A stretch of DNA of 64,000 nt from an uncultured Lachnospiraceae bacterium (lineage in GTDB: Bacteria > Bacillota > Clostridia > Lachnospirales > Lachnospiraceae): contig CACYMJ010000007.1 in the NCBI GenBank assembly GCA_902775485.1, forward strand, positions 62,001 to 126,000, given 5' to 3'. How positions within the stretch are numbered: the first letter of the stretch is position 1; each line of letters starts with the position of its first letter. The notes under the pieces are model-generated. The model saw only the letters and a list, made by a program, of their open reading frames with translations, had not been told where the DNA came from and ran no database searches. Shown here one piece after another: positions 44,644 to 55,877 of the stretch. The position numbers were made by a program, and so were the translations under genes.

Positions 44644-45695
44644 TGAAGACTGAATATATAAAAACAGATGCGGACAATATTGACCTGCAGGCCATAAAAA
44701 AGGCAGGGAGGATAATACGGTCGGGCGGACTGGTGGCTTTTCCGACGGAGACCGTATACGGGCTTGGCGGCGATGCGCTAAATGCCGGTTCCTCTCAAAA
44801 GATATACGAAGCAAAGGGACGTCCTTCGGATAACCCTCTTATCGTGCATATCGCACAGTTTGACAGCATTTACAAAATAGCGTCATATATTCCGCCCGCA
44901 GCCGAAAAGCTTGCAAAAATGTACTGGCCGGGACCGCTTACAATAATCCTGAAAAAGACCCGGATCGTTCCCGACGAGACGACCGGGAATCTTCCGACAG
45001 TTGCGGTCAGGTTTCCGTCACATCCGGTGGCACAGCTGCTCATAAAGGAAGCGGGGGGCTATATTGCCGCTCCTTCGGCAAATATTTCGGGCAGACCTTC
45101 ACCGACAACGGGAGAACACGTGGCTGTTGATATGGACGGAAGGATAGATATGATCATAGATTCGGGACCGTGCCGGATAGGGCTTGAATCTACCATAGTA
45201 GATTTTACCTGCGACGTTCCCATGATGCTAAGGCCCGGATATGTCAGCCAGCAAATGCTTGAAGATGTCATAGGAACCGTCGAAAAGGATCCTGCGGTAT
45301 TCGGTGAGGCGTCAGAGGGAGTAAAGCCGAAGGCTCCGGGAATGAAATACCGTCATTATGCCCCCAGGGGTGTGCTTACTATAGTGTCCGGCAAAAAAGC
45401 AGATGTTATAAATCTCATCAATGACAGGACGGCAAAAAACAGCAGCAAAGTACGCACGGCCGTACTATGCCGAAGCGAAAACACATCGTGTTATCCGCAG
45501 GCGGACCTGGTCATTGATATGGGAGATGACAAAAACGAGGAAAAGATCGCATCAAGACTGTATGATTCGCTGAGAAAATGCGATGAAGAGAACATCGACG
45601 AGATTTACTCGGAAGAGTTTGATACACCGGGGCTTGGGCTTGCGATAATGAACAGGCTGATCAAGGCTGCGGGTCATAATTTGATCCGCGTTTAA
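44643..45695 (+). CDS. tsaC: L-threonylcarbamoyladenylate synthase (YrdC/Sua5)
   Basis: A 350-residue Sua5-type enzyme making threonylcarbamoyl-AMP for the t6A37 modification of ANN-decoding tRNAs. The YrdC domain (about 1-205) has FPTETVYGLGGDA, KGRPSDNPLIVHI, WPGPLTIIL and SANISGRPSPT. The linker PGMKYRHYAP and a C-terminal Sua5 domain follow. The length separates it from single-domain TsaC; tsaC2/sua5 would be equally good names. Confidence 0.94.
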   Translation: MKTEYIKTDADNIDLQAIKKAGRIIRSGGLVAFPTETVYGLGGDALNAGSSQKIYEAKGRPSDNPLIVHIAQFDSIYKIASYIPPAAEKLAKMYWPGPLTIILKKTRIVPDETTGNLPTVAVRFPSHPVAQLLIKEAGGYIAAPSANISGRPSPTTGEHVAVDMDGRIDMIIDSGPCRIGLESTIVDFTCDVPMMLRPGYVSQQMLEDVIGTVEKDPAVFGEASEGVKPKAPGMKYRHYAPRGVLTIVSGKKADVINLINDRTAKNSSKVRTAVLCRSENTSCYPQADLVIDMGDDKNEEKIASRLYDSLRKCDEENIDEIYSEEFDTPGLGLAIMNRLIKAAGHNLIRV

Positions 45696-45723
45696 AAATA
45701 ACCGAAACAAAGGAGAATATGAA

Positions 45724-46164
45724 ATGAAGATTGCCATAGGGGCAGATCACGGTGCATTTGACCGGAAGGCCGACGTGATCGAACATTTGAAAAACTGCGG
45801 TCATGAAGTAAAGGATTTCGGGACATATACACCCGACAGCTGCGACTATCCGGCTATAGGAAACAGTGTTGCAAAAGCGGTTGCATCAGGTGAGTTTGAC
45901 AGAGGCATCGTTATGTGCACGACAGGTATAGGCATATCCATAGTGGCAAACAAGGTAAAGGGAATAAGATGTGCACTCTGTTCGGATGTCACAAGCGCCA
46001 GGCTGACAAGACAGCACAATGACGCAAATATGCTTTCAATGGGAGCGGGGATTATCGGGCCGAATCTTATGATGGATATAATCGATGTGTTCATGAACAC
46101 GGAATTTTCAAATGAGGAAAAACACGTACGCAGGCTGTCACAGGTAAAACAGCTGGAACAATAA
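45724..46164 (+). CDS. rpiB: Ribose-5-phosphate isomerase B
   Basis: A 146-residue RpiB interconverting ribose-5-phosphate and ribulose-5-phosphate. The substrate motifs [17 protein letters not shown] and [16 protein letters not shown] are present. The catalytic Cys is in [19 protein letters not shown], where most relatives read CGTGIG, a conservative variation. AAAGGAG precedes the ATG. It would feed ribose phosphate to the salvage enzyme Upp downstream. Confidence 0.94.
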   Translation: MKIAIGADHGAFDRKADVIEHLKNCGHEVKDFGTYTPDSCDYPAIGNSVAKAVASGEFDRGIVMCTTGIGISIVANKVKGIRCALCSDVTSARLTRQHNDANMLSMGAGIIGPNLMMDIIDVFMNTEFSNEEKHVRRLSQVKQLEQ

Positions 46165-46192
46165 ATCTTTCTTGATAAATGGAGGGCTAACA

Positions 46193-46840
46193 ATGCAACA
46201 GTATCCGGGAATGGAAAATGTCTTTATCATGGATCACCCGCTCATTCAGCATAAGATCGGGTATATCCGCAGAAAGGAAACAGGTACAAAAGATTTTCGC
46301 CAGACTATCGGAGAGATAGCCATGCTGATCTGCTATGAGGCAACAAGGAATCTCGAACTGTCCGATGTAAAGGTTGAAACTCCCATCTGCGAAACGACGG
46401 TAAAGGAACTTAAGGGTAAAAAGATGGCCATCGTTCCTATACTCCGTGCGGGACTGGGAATGGTCGACGGAATGCTTTCGCTCATTCCAGCTGCGAAGGT
46501 CGGGCATATCGGACTGTATCGCGATCCCGAGACATTAAAGCCCGTTGAGTATTACTGCAAGCTTCCCGAAGACTGTGCGAACAGGGAAGTGTTTGTTGTG
46601 GATCCCATGCTTGCAACAGGCGGATCATCATGTGCGGCAATAACGATGCTCAAAGAGAAGGGATGCAGGAACATTCACTTTATGTGCATAATAGGAGCAC
46701 CCGAGGGCATCAACGAGATGCACAGGGTTCACCCCGATGTTGACGTATATGTCGGAGCACTCGATGAGAAGCTTAACGATCACGGTTATATAGTTCCGGG
46801 TCTCGGTGATGCCGGCGACAGGATATTCGGTACAAAATAA
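46193..46840 (+). CDS. upp: Uracil phosphoribosyltransferase
   Basis: A 215-residue enzyme making UMP from uracil and PRPP. It has [14 protein letters not shown], the PRPP loop [12 protein letters not shown], and the uracil-binding C-terminus [23 protein letters not shown] before ATG 46193 rules out the upstream TTG at 46172. It overlaps the dCMP deaminase gene by one base, forming a pyrimidine-salvage pair. Confidence 0.97.
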   Translation: MQQYPGMENVFIMDHPLIQHKIGYIRRKETGTKDFRQTIGEIAMLICYEATRNLELSDVKVETPICETTVKELKGKKMAIVPILRAGLGMVDGMLSLIPAAKVGHIGLYRDPETLKPVEYYCKLPEDCANREVFVVDPMLATGGSSCAAITMLKEKGCRNIHFMCIIGAPEGINEMHRVHPDVDVYVGALDEKLNDHGYIVPGLGDAGDRIFGTK

Positions 46841-47325
46841 TGAGTGATAAGAGACTTGATTATATATCATGGGATGAGTATTTCATGGCGGTGGCAAAGC
46901 TTGCCGGAATGCGTTCCAAGGATCCCAATACCCAGGTCGGTGCATGCATCGTCAGCAGCGACAACAAGATATTGTCAATGGGTTACAACGGCTTCCCCAA
47001 GGGATGCTCGGATGATGAGTTTCCGTGGGCAAGAGAAGGCGAAACGCTGTCGACAAAGTACGTCTATACCGTTCACAGCGAGTTAAACGCGATACTTAAC
47101 TACCGGGGAGGATCTTTGGAGGGAGCAAAGCTTTACGTCTCTCTTTTCCCGTGCAATGAATGTGCCAAGGCGATCATACAGAGCGGGATAAAGACCGTTA
47201 TATATGACTGCGACAAATATTCCGGAACGGATCCGGTGATAGCATCCAAGAAAATGTTCGATGCAGCGGGCGTCAATTATTACAGATACGAACCGACCGA
47301 CAGGCAGATAGTCATTACGGTTTGA
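46840..47325 (+). CDS. comEB: dCMP deaminase
   Basis: A 161-residue zinc-dependent deoxycytidylate deaminase of the ComEB family. The zinc/catalytic motifs are HSELNAILNY (His and the proton-shuttling Glu) and PCNECAK (two Cys). It has the family opening ISWDEYFMAVAKLAGMRSKDPNTQVGA, slightly shortened here. It makes dUMP for thymidylate synthesis. It is coupled to upp. Confidence 0.95.
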   Translation: MSDKRLDYISWDEYFMAVAKLAGMRSKDPNTQVGACIVSSDNKILSMGYNGFPKGCSDDEFPWAREGETLSTKYVYTVHSELNAILNYRGGSLEGAKLYVSLFPCNECAKAIIQSGIKTVIYDCDKYSGTDPVIASKKMFDAAGVNYYRYEPTDRQIVITV

Positions 47326-47348
47326 TATCCGGCCGGTCAGCTACTGAT

Positions 47349-48524
47349 ATGAGGAAAAGACGTATACATTTCATAACTGCATATTGTCTTTGTGCTGTAT
47401 TATCAGTTTCGTGTATCTTGCAAAGCGCTCCGGCCAATGTGTATGCATCGGTTGAGAGTACATCGAAAAAGATCAAAGATGCAGAGGAGCTCAAGAAGGC
47501 TACCGAGCAGATGAAAGAGGCCACCGAGCTTAAAAAGGAAGGCCTGCGGGATCAGAAACAGGAACTGGAATCCTACCTGTCGGAACTTAATGAAAATCTT
47601 ACACAGATCACCGAGAATATCGGTCAGATCGAGGTAAGGATAAGCGAAAAACAGGAAGAGATCCTGGCAGCCCAGGCAGATCTTCAGGTAGCGGTGGATG
47701 AAGAACACGGTCAGTATGAACTGATGAAAAAAAGAGTTAAGTTCATGTATGAGCGTGGCAGCAAGAATCTTCTGGCGACTTTTTTTTCCGCAAAAAGTTA
47801 TGCGGATTTTCTGAATAAGGCCGAGTATGTCGACAGGATCGAAGAGTACGACAAAAAGATGTACGATAACCTCATTCAGATGCGAACACAGATAGAGGAA
47901 AAGGAAGCATCCCTGCGTGCCGAGGAGGAACAGCTGCAAAGCCTGAAAAAACAGGCACAGACCGAAGAGATGAAGGTCAACAGTCTGGTCACTTCGACAA
48001 ACGGATCGATAGCGCAGACCGACGGACAGCTGTCGGCCGCGGAACTTGAGACCGCTGCTTATGAAGCTGAACTTAAAGCGCAGGAAGAAAACCTTGCGGC
48101 CCTTCGAAAACAGCTCGCCGAAGAACAGGCAATGATCGCAAAAGCGGCCAAGATGTCGTGGAGGGACATTTCCGAGGTCCAATTTCAGGACGGTGACAGA
48201 GACCTGCTGGCATGTCTTATTTACTGCGAAGCCGGAAATCAGCCATATACGGGCCAGGTTGCCGTGGGAGCGGTCGTTATCAACCGCGTAAGATCAGCAG
48301 CGTATCCTAATACCGTTTCGGGAGTCATATATCAGAGCAGACAGTTTTCTCCCGTGGGAAGCGGAAGACTGGCAACAAGGCTGGCACTTGGAGCACCTTC
48401 GGCATGTTATCAGGCGGCCGATGAAGCGATGAGAGGAGCCACGCCGGTAGGTAACTGCCTGTATTTCAGAACGGTCATTCCCGAGATAAACGGAACGATA
48501 ATAGGCGATCACGTATTCTATTAG
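47349..48524 (+). CDS. PcsB-like coiled-coil protein with SleB/CwlJ hydrolase domain
   Basis: 391 residues. A signal peptide (about 1-32) is followed by a long coiled coil (about 35-270) that matches the coiled coil of the NlpC/P60 protein at 12065, including KRVKFMYERGSKNLL and NKAEYVDRIEEYD. The C-terminal domain (about 285-391) is of the Hydrolase_2/SleB type (LLACLIYCEAGNQPYTGQVAVG, with the likely catalytic Glu in YCEAG). It should cleave peptidoglycan glycan strands outside the cell. ATG 47349 was chosen because it gives the signal peptide; the ribosome-binding site is weak. Confidence 0.88.
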   Translation: MRKRRIHFITAYCLCAVLSVSCILQSAPANVYASVESTSKKIKDAEELKKATEQMKEATELKKEGLRDQKQELESYLSELNENLTQITENIGQIEVRISEKQEEILAAQADLQVAVDEEHGQYELMKKRVKFMYERGSKNLLATFFSAKSYADFLNKAEYVDRIEEYDKKMYDNLIQMRTQIEEKEASLRAEEEQLQSLKKQAQTEEMKVNSLVTSTNGSIAQTDGQLSAAELETAAYEAELKAQEENLAALRKQLAEEQAMIAKAAKMSWRDISEVQFQDGDRDLLACLIYCEAGNQPYTGQVAVGAVVINRVRSAAYPNTVSGVIYQSRQFSPVGSGRLATRLALGAPSACYQAADEAMRGATPVGNCLYFRTVIPEINGTIIGDHVFY

Positions 48525-48536
48525 ATGTGAAATCAG

Positions 48537-48565
48537 TGGACTATTTGGGAATTCGCGGTTATAAT
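48537..48565 (+). promoter_or_regulatory. Promoter of the ATP synthase operon
   Basis: TGGACT (48537-48542), 17-bp spacer, TATAAT (48560-48565). It lies about 30 bases before the TTG start of atpZ. Confidence 0.65.
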
Positions 48566-48596
48566 ATAAGATGCGTTTTGTGTGAAAGGTTAGATA

Positions 48597-48935
48597 TTGA
48601 AGTATCAGAGAAGTGTGTTTCGAAGTCTTTCTATGGTGTTACAGTTCGGTATCAATATGATAGTACCGATACTTTTGTGCACATTCGCGGGCATATTTCT
48701 TGACAGACTCTTTTCCACATCGTTTATAGTCATAATCCTTTTCTTTCTTGGTGCGCTTGCGGGATTTCGCAACATATATGTTTTTGCGAAGAGCGAGAAC
48801 AGGAAAACGACACATCTGGGAAGCGATGTCGACGAGGCGGTCTCGGGGCATGAAAAAGAGGATTTTGTACAGAGTATGGACAGGGTATACAGGGAAAATA
48901 TGAATGAACAGACTGAAGATCATTCTGAGAGATAA
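48597..48935 (+). CDS. atpZ: AtpZ-like ATP synthase-associated membrane protein
   Basis: A 112-residue protein with two membrane helices (LQFGINMIVPILLCTFAGIF and FIVIILFFLGALAGF) and a hydrophilic tail, as in AtpZ proteins encoded at the head of atp operons. AtpZ, with AtpI, has been proposed to carry Mg2+/Ca2+ or assist c-ring assembly. TTG 48597 follows AAAGG and is the best start. It overlaps atpI by 32 bases. Confidence 0.8.
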   Translation: MKYQRSVFRSLSMVLQFGINMIVPILLCTFAGIFLDRLFSTSFIVIILFFLGALAGFRNIYVFAKSENRKTTHLGSDVDEAVSGHEKEDFVQSMDRVYRENMNEQTEDHSER

Positions 48936-49308
48936 TCGTACCCTCCATGAGATGCTGCTCGGCATCGTTTTGATCAACACCGTTTTGGCCGTCATCGCAT
49001 TATTTGTAAGCGATACGAAAAAGGCGCTTTTAGGTGTGGCGATCGGAGCGGCGAGCGCGATGGTATATACAATACATATGGCGGTCACTGTTGATGATGC
49101 GCTCTGTCTTGATGAAAAGGGTGCAGCCGGTGCAATGCGAAAACAGATGATCATAAGATATGTGTTTGTGTGCGTTGTAGTCGCTGTCTGTTCATATTTC
49201 GGTATCACCCATCCGGTGTTTCTGATCATATCGATAATTACGATAAAAGCGGGTGCATATCTGCAGCCGACGATACATAAAATCTTATGCAGGAGGTACG
49301 ATAAGTGA
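48904..49308 (+). CDS. atpI: ATP synthase subunit I
   Basis: A 134-residue protein with four predicted membrane helices, in the AtpI position between atpZ and atpB. AtpI helps assemble the c-ring in several bacteria, including sodium-ATPase organisms. The sequence is poorly conserved in this family, so the call rests on topology and position. Its stop overlaps the GTG of atpB. Confidence 0.8.
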   Translation: MNRLKIILRDNRTLHEMLLGIVLINTVLAVIALFVSDTKKALLGVAIGAASAMVYTIHMAVTVDDALCLDEKGAAGAMRKQMIIRYVFVCVVVAVCSYFGITHPVFLIISIITIKAGAYLQPTIHKILCRRYDK

Positions 49309-50021
49309 ACAGCGTTATTCTGGCAGCCGATGTCAACTTCATGATAAAGGGCATATTCTCTTATCAGATATTCGGCCAGACTGTATGGATCACAACGACC
49401 CATGTCAGTCTTGCGATAGTCTTTCTTCTGTTTATTGTATTCGCATGTTGCGCTCATCACGTTATTGTGAATGCGGATCCTTACGCAAAGCCCGGAACAT
49501 TCCAGAACATTGTAGAGCTCATGGTGGAGATGCTTGACAACATGATCACGGGATGTATGGGAAAGAGCGCAAGACCATTCCTCGGTTATATCTCCACACT
49601 TTTCTCGTTTATTCTCATAAGCAACTTCTCGGGACTGTTGGGACTTCGTCCGCCGACAGCGGACTACGGCGTAACATTCCCGCTCGGACTTATAACATTC
49701 GGATTGATATTCTTCAATAAGATCAAGCATCAGGGTGTCGGCGGATTCATAAAGGGACTGTGTGATCCGTGGCCGATATGGGCTCCGATCAATGTTATAG
49801 GCGATATAGCGGTCCCGGTTTCGATATCCCTTCGTTTGTTTGCAAATATACTGTCGGGTACGGTTATGATGGCTCTTGTATACGGCCTTCTTAACAAGAT
49901 AGCATGGGGGTGGCCCGGATTCCTGCATCTGTACTTCGATCTGTTCTCGGGCGCGATCCAGACATACGTATTCTGTATGCTGACAATGACGTATGTGGCG
50001 GATGCTATTGGAGATGGCTAA
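49305..50021 (+). CDS. atpB: F1Fo ATP synthase subunit a
   Basis: A 238-residue integral membrane subunit forming the ion half-channels next to the c-ring. The essential Arg is in SISLRLFANILSG, and FSGAIQTYVFCMLTMTYV is the conserved last helix. GTG 49305 follows AGGAGG (49291-49296). The stop codon TAA lies inside the CTAACGG of the RNA element that follows. Confidence 0.96.
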   Translation: MNSVILAADVNFMIKGIFSYQIFGQTVWITTTHVSLAIVFLLFIVFACCAHHVIVNADPYAKPGTFQNIVELMVEMLDNMITGCMGKSARPFLGYISTLFSFILISNFSGLLGLRPPTADYGVTFPLGLITFGLIFFNKIKHQGVGGFIKGLCDPWPIWAPINVIGDIAVPVSISLRLFANILSGTVMMALVYGLLNKIAWGWPGFLHLYFDLFSGAIQTYVFCMLTMTYVADAIGDG

Positions 50022-50069
50022 CGGGCGAGCGTCCACAGGGCGGAGCGCCGCTTGAGCGGGTATGGCTCA
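50018..50069 (+). ncRNA. Structured intercistronic RNA element, copy 2
   Basis: Between atpB and atpE. It begins with CTAACGG, has hairpin GGCG-GAG-CGCC (50039-50049) and the 15-mer TTGAGCGGGTATGGC (50052-50066), identical to that at 17044-17058. GAGC/GCTC (50027-50030 with 50065-50068) can close it. Compared with copy 1, both sides of the GAG hairpin changed while pairing was kept. Confidence 0.7.
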
Positions 50070-50110
50070 CTTTATTTAGGGATTTATTTTTACATAAACA
50101 TAAATCATAG

Positions 50111-50377
<267 letters not shown>

Positions 50378-50419
50378 TCTTTACGAAGAAGATAAAGATA
50401 ATCGAAAGGAGGCAAAAAC

Positions 50420-50977
50420 TTGGATCAGATTATTACAGCTGTTCTGCTTGAAGGCGAGCAGATGGAGCGTCTGTTTGATCTCGATTTTCAACTGCTTCAT
50501 GACGCGGTCATAACAGCGGTTGCCGTTTTTGTGCTTTTCCTTTTTCTGTCCTATATGCTGTTCAAGCCTGCGCGTGATCTTTTAAGAAAGCGCCAGGAGA
50601 GGATCAAAACAGATCTTGATACGGCAAAACAGGACAGAGATGATGCTCTCGCTTTAAAGGATGAATACGAAGCGAAGATGGCCGGTGCCCAGAAGGATGC
50701 AGACCAGATCCTTTCGGAGGCACGCAAAAAAGCCGTCAAGAACGAAGAGACGATCATCTCAAAGGCAAAGGAAGAAGCTGCCGGTATCATCCGTCAGGCA
50801 CATACGGAAGCTGAACTTGAAAAACAGAAAGCTGCCGATGAAGTGAAGACTCAGATCATAGACGTTGCATCGCTTATGGCAGGTAAGGTTGTTGCAGCAT
50901 CTATCGATACAAGCATTCAGGATTCTCTGATAGAAGAGACGCTCAAAGAAGTAGGTGAGAGTACATGGCAAAGCTAG
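50420..50977 (+). CDS. atpF: F1Fo ATP synthase subunit b
   Basis: A 185-residue peripheral-stalk subunit. One membrane helix (AVITAVAVFVLFLFLSYML) is followed by a long charged helix and a delta-binding end. The start is TTG 50420, with AAAGGAGG eight bases upstream; no in-frame ATG precedes the membrane helix at a suitable place. The N-terminal extension before the helix is about 30 residues, longer than in E. coli. It overlaps atpH by 13 bases. Confidence 0.94.
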   Translation: MDQIITAVLLEGEQMERLFDLDFQLLHDAVITAVAVFVLFLFLSYMLFKPARDLLRKRQERIKTDLDTAKQDRDDALALKDEYEAKMAGAQKDADQILSEARKKAVKNEETIISKAKEEAAGIIRQAHTEAELEKQKAADEVKTQIIDVASLMAGKVVAASIDTSIQDSLIEETLKEVGESTWQS

Positions 50978-51519
50978 TTGCAAAAACTTATGCCGATGCG
51001 CTTTTTCAGTTAGCGGTGGAGGAAAACAAGGTTGACGAATTGTTTTCGGAAGTTACCATGCTTGCCGATATTCTCGACCAAAATCCCGATCTTGAGAGGA
51101 TAATGACCCACCCGAGTGTCGACAAAAATCAGAAGATCGATACGATCAGGAACATTTTTTCCGAAAGAATGTCGGGAGAGATCTGCGGACTGCTCAATCA
51201 GGTAGTTACAAATAACCGCTACGAAGAAATAAACGGCATTCTTGACAGTTTTATCGACAGTGTCAAGGAATATAAAAAGATCGGTGTGGCTTATGTCAAA
51301 ACACCGGTTGAACTTACCGATGCGCAGAAGGCAAAGATCGAACAGAAACTGCTCGATACTACCGACTATGTCAAGATGGAAATGAACTATGCAGTTGATG
51401 CTTCGCTTATCGGTGGAATGACCATCCGTATAGGCGACAGAGTGGTTGACAGCAGCGTTTCCACGAAGATAAACGAATTGGCGAAGAGTCTTCGCCGAAT
51501 TCAGCTTAATACAATATAA
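50965..51519 (+). CDS. atpH: F1Fo ATP synthase subunit delta
   Basis: A 184-residue subunit linking the b stalk to the top of F1. It begins [18 protein letters not shown] and ends with the conserved [28 protein letters not shown] hairpin GGCGAAG-AGT-CTTCGCC lies in its last codons (about 51480-51496), just before atpA, and may slow or mark the junction. Confidence 0.95.
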   Translation: MAKLVAKTYADALFQLAVEENKVDELFSEVTMLADILDQNPDLERIMTHPSVDKNQKIDTIRNIFSERMSGEICGLLNQVVTNNRYEEINGILDSFIDSVKEYKKIGVAYVKTPVELTDAQKAKIEQKLLDTTDYVKMEMNYAVDASLIGGMTIRIGDRVVDSSVSTKINELAKSLRRIQLNTI

Positions 51520-51535
51520 GAAAGGTAATGGATCC

Positions 51536-53041
51536 ATGAATTTAAGACCAGAAGAGATCAGTTCGGTAATCAAGGATCAGATTAAGAGATACGCAGATTG
51601 TCTGGAAGTATCCGAAGTGGGAACGGTCATCCAGGTGGCAGACGGTATCGCACGTGTACACGGACTTGAGAAGGCAATGCAGGGAGAACTGCTTGAGTTC
51701 CCCGGAGAAGTGTACGGCATGGTCATGAACCTCGAGGAGGACAATGTCGGAGCGGTGCTTCTCGGAGCCGGTGCGATAAATGAGGGTGATACAGTCAAGA
51801 CGACGGGAAGAGTTGTGGAAGTTCCTGCCGGAGATGCACTGCTTGGGCGTGTTGTAAATGCGCTTGGACAGCCCATTGACGGAAAGGGTCCCATACAGAC
51901 AGATAAGTATCGTAAGATCGAACGTGTCGCAAGCGGTGTTATCACGAGAAAATCAGTCGATACGCCTCTTCAGACAGGTATCAAAGCCATCGATTCGATG
52001 ATCCCTATCGGACGTGGACAAAGAGAATTGATCATCGGCGACAGACAGACCGGTAAAACGGCGATCGCCATTGATACTATCATCAATCAGAAGGGCCAGA
52101 ACGTTAAGTGTATATATGTTGCCATCGGACAGAAGGCTTCAACGGTCGCTTCGATCGTCAAAACACTTGAGGAATACGGTGCAATGGCATATACGACGGT
52201 TGTCGCTTCAACCGCAAGCGAGATGGCGCCCCTTCAGTATATAGCACCTTACAGCGGATGTGCCATAGGTGAGGAATGGATGGAGAATGGCGAGGATGTT
52301 CTCGTTATCTATGATGACCTCTCCAAGCACGCTACAGCATACAGAACACTTTCACTGCTGCTTCGTCGTCCGCCCGGACGTGAAGCCTATCCCGGTGACG
52401 TATTCTATCTGCATTCAAGACTGCTTGAACGTGCAGCCAGAATGAGCGACGAATACGGCGGAGGATCCCTTACGGCTCTTCCTATCATCGAGACGCAGGC
52501 CGGTGATGTAAGCGCATACATTCCCACAAACGTTATATCGATCACCGACGGACAGATTTATCTTGAGACAGAGATGTTCAACTCGGGATTCAGACCCGCA
52601 GTCAATGCCGGACTGTCGGTATCCCGTGTCGGCGGCGCAGCACAGATCAAGGCAATGAAGAAGATCGCTGCTCCGATACGTACGGAACTTGCTCAGTACA
52701 GAGAGCTTGCTGCATTTGCACAGTTTGGTTCGGAACTTGATGCGGATACGAGAGAAAAGCTTGCTCAGGGTGAAAGGATAAGGGAAGTTCTGAAACAGGG
52801 ACAGTATAATCCCATGCCGGTTGAATTCCAGATCCTGATCATATATGTCGTAACGAGAAAAATGCTTCTTGATGTTCCCGTTAACAGGATCGGGGAGTTT
52901 GAAGAGAAATTCTTCGAATATATCAAGACAAGCTATCCCGAGATCCCGAGCTCAATAGCCGAAACAAAAGAGCTTTCAGCGGATATGGAAGAGAAGCTTA
53001 AGAAAGCCATTAATGATTTCAAGGCTGATTTTCTCAAATGA
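51536..53041 (+). CDS. atpA: F1Fo ATP synthase subunit alpha
   Basis: A 501-residue F1 subunit with non-catalytic nucleotide sites. It has Walker [12 protein letters not shown], the alpha signature [17 protein letters not shown], and the beta-barrel N-terminus [29 protein letters not shown] precedes the ATG. It forms the alternating alpha3beta3 head with AtpD. Confidence 0.98.
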   Translation: MNLRPEEISSVIKDQIKRYADCLEVSEVGTVIQVADGIARVHGLEKAMQGELLEFPGEVYGMVMNLEEDNVGAVLLGAGAINEGDTVKTTGRVVEVPAGDALLGRVVNALGQPIDGKGPIQTDKYRKIERVASGVITRKSVDTPLQTGIKAIDSMIPIGRGQRELIIGDRQTGKTAIAIDTIINQKGQNVKCIYVAIGQKASTVASIVKTLEEYGAMAYTTVVASTASEMAPLQYIAPYSGCAIGEEWMENGEDVLVIYDDLSKHATAYRTLSLLLRRPPGREAYPGDVFYLHSRLLERAARMSDEYGGGSLTALPIIETQAGDVSAYIPTNVISITDGQIYLETEMFNSGFRPAVNAGLSVSRVGGAAQIKAMKKIAAPIRTELAQYRELAAFAQFGSELDADTREKLAQGERIREVLKQGQYNPMPVEFQILIIYVVTRKMLLDVPVNRIGEFEEKFFEYIKTSYPEIPSSIAETKELSADMEEKLKKAINDFKADFLK

Positions 53042-53067
53042 TAATGATTACCGGGAGGGTATAGTTT

Positions 53068-53976
53068 ATGGCGTCAATGCGCGACATAAAAAGACGTAAG
53101 GTCAGCATACAGAGTACCCAGCAGATCACCAAGGCGATGAAGCTTGTGTCGACCGTTAAGCTTCAGCGGGCAAAGGCCCGTGCGGAACAGAGCAAGAACT
53201 ATACGATGCAGATGTATGATACCATCGTATCGATAGGGCAGAAGTCGGGATATATCGATCATCCTTTCATGAAGCCAAACGGTTCCGACAAAAAGGCGGT
53301 TATCCTCATAACATCGAACAGAGGTCTTGCCGGCGGATACAACAGCAACATCACCAAGCTTGTCACCCAGAGCGGGTGGGATACAGATAAGACGATCGTT
53401 TACGCCATAGGAAAAAAGGGACGTGACGGCGTCAAAAGAAAAGGCTATGAGGTCGTTTACGAAAATGCCGGGATGATAGAGGAACCGGTATATGCGGATG
53501 CGATGGAACTTACAAGCGATCTGCTTGACAAGTATTCTGCCGGAGAGATCGGTGAGATATATGTTGCATATACGATCTTTAAAAATACGGTAGTACATGT
53601 TCCGAAACTTCAGAAGCTTCTTCCGCTGGGAGAATACAGTACTCCTACCGAGTCGGTTACGGGAAGTGAAGATGAGGAGTCGATCAAACCCGACGCTGAA
53701 AGCGAAAGCGCAAAGCGTGCACTCATGACATATGAGCCGGACGAGGATGAGGCATTAAATGCCATCATTCCAAAGTACGTAACAAGTCTTTTGTACGGTG
53801 CGCTTATCGAAGCGGTTGCCAGTGAGAACGGAGCCAGGATGCAGGCAATGGATTCGGCTACCGATAATGCCGAGAAGATGATCTCATCTCTCGAACTTCA
53901 GTATAACCGTGCAAGACAGGGCGCGATAACGCAGGAACTTACGGAAATAATCGGCGGTGCCGAAGCACTGGGATAG
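53068..53976 (+). CDS. atpG: F1Fo ATP synthase subunit gamma
   Basis: A 302-residue rotor shaft. The N-terminal helix MRDIKRRKVSIQSTQQITKAMKLV and the C-terminal helix QYNRARQGAITQELTEIIGGAEAL are typical. An acidic insertion of about 25 residues (EDEESIKPDAESESAK region) lengthens the globular part. GGGAGGG precedes the ATG. Confidence 0.97.
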   Translation: MASMRDIKRRKVSIQSTQQITKAMKLVSTVKLQRAKARAEQSKNYTMQMYDTIVSIGQKSGYIDHPFMKPNGSDKKAVILITSNRGLAGGYNSNITKLVTQSGWDTDKTIVYAIGKKGRDGVKRKGYEVVYENAGMIEEPVYADAMELTSDLLDKYSAGEIGEIYVAYTIFKNTVVHVPKLQKLLPLGEYSTPTESVTGSEDEESIKPDAESESAKRALMTYEPDEDEALNAIIPKYVTSLLYGALIEAVASENGARMQAMDSATDNAEKMISSLELQYNRARQGAITQELTEIIGGAEALG

Positions 53977-54001
53977 GTGCCGACAGAAAAATAAAAGATA
54001 A

Positions 54002-55420
<1,419 letters not shown>

Positions 55421-55429
55421 GGAGTTATT

Positions 55430-55834
55430 ATGGCGCAAACGTTTCATCTTAAGATCACAAGCCCTGACAGGATCTTTTATGAGGGTGAAGTGACCATGGT
55501 GGAGATCAATACAACCGAAGGACAGATAGGTGTGCTTGCAAATCACATCCCGCTTACGAGTGTTTTGTCCCCGGGAGTATGTTATATCCATGTTCCGGAC
55601 GGCGATCCGAAAGTGTGTGCCGTTCACGGAGGATTCTTCGAGATATTGCAGGATTCCATGACGATCCTTGCAGAGGTCTGTGAGTGGCCTGATGAGATCG
55701 ATCTGGAAAGAGCCGAAGCGGCACGAAAACGTGCGGAAGGATTTCTTACCGACAAACCTGCCGGAACGGACATAGATCGTGCAATGCTCGCACTCAAGAG
55801 AAGTGTGGCAAGGATCGAAGCAGTAAAGAAGTAA
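55430..55834 (+). CDS. atpC: F1Fo ATP synthase subunit epsilon
   Basis: A 134-residue rotor subunit with an N-terminal beta sandwich (FHLKITSPDRIFYEGEV, GQIGVLANHIPLTSVLSPG) and a C-terminal helix pair (LERAEAARKRAEGFL) that can inhibit ATP hydrolysis. AAGGAG precedes the ATG. It is the last atp gene, followed by a strong terminator. Confidence 0.96.
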   Translation: MAQTFHLKITSPDRIFYEGEVTMVEINTTEGQIGVLANHIPLTSVLSPGVCYIHVPDGDPKVCAVHGGFFEILQDSMTILAEVCEWPDEIDLERAEAARKRAEGFLTDKPAGTDIDRAMLALKRSVARIEAVKK

Positions 55835-55840
55835 TGAGCA

Positions 55841-55877
55841 GTGACGGCGAAAGATTTTCGTCGTCACACTTTTTCTT
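55841..55877 (+). terminator. Terminator of the atp operon, abutting the next ATG
   Basis: GTGACGGCGAAA / TTTCGTCGTCAC (12 bp with one G-U), loop GAT, then ACTTTTTCTT. The tail ends directly at ATG 55878 of the next gene. Confidence 0.88.
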
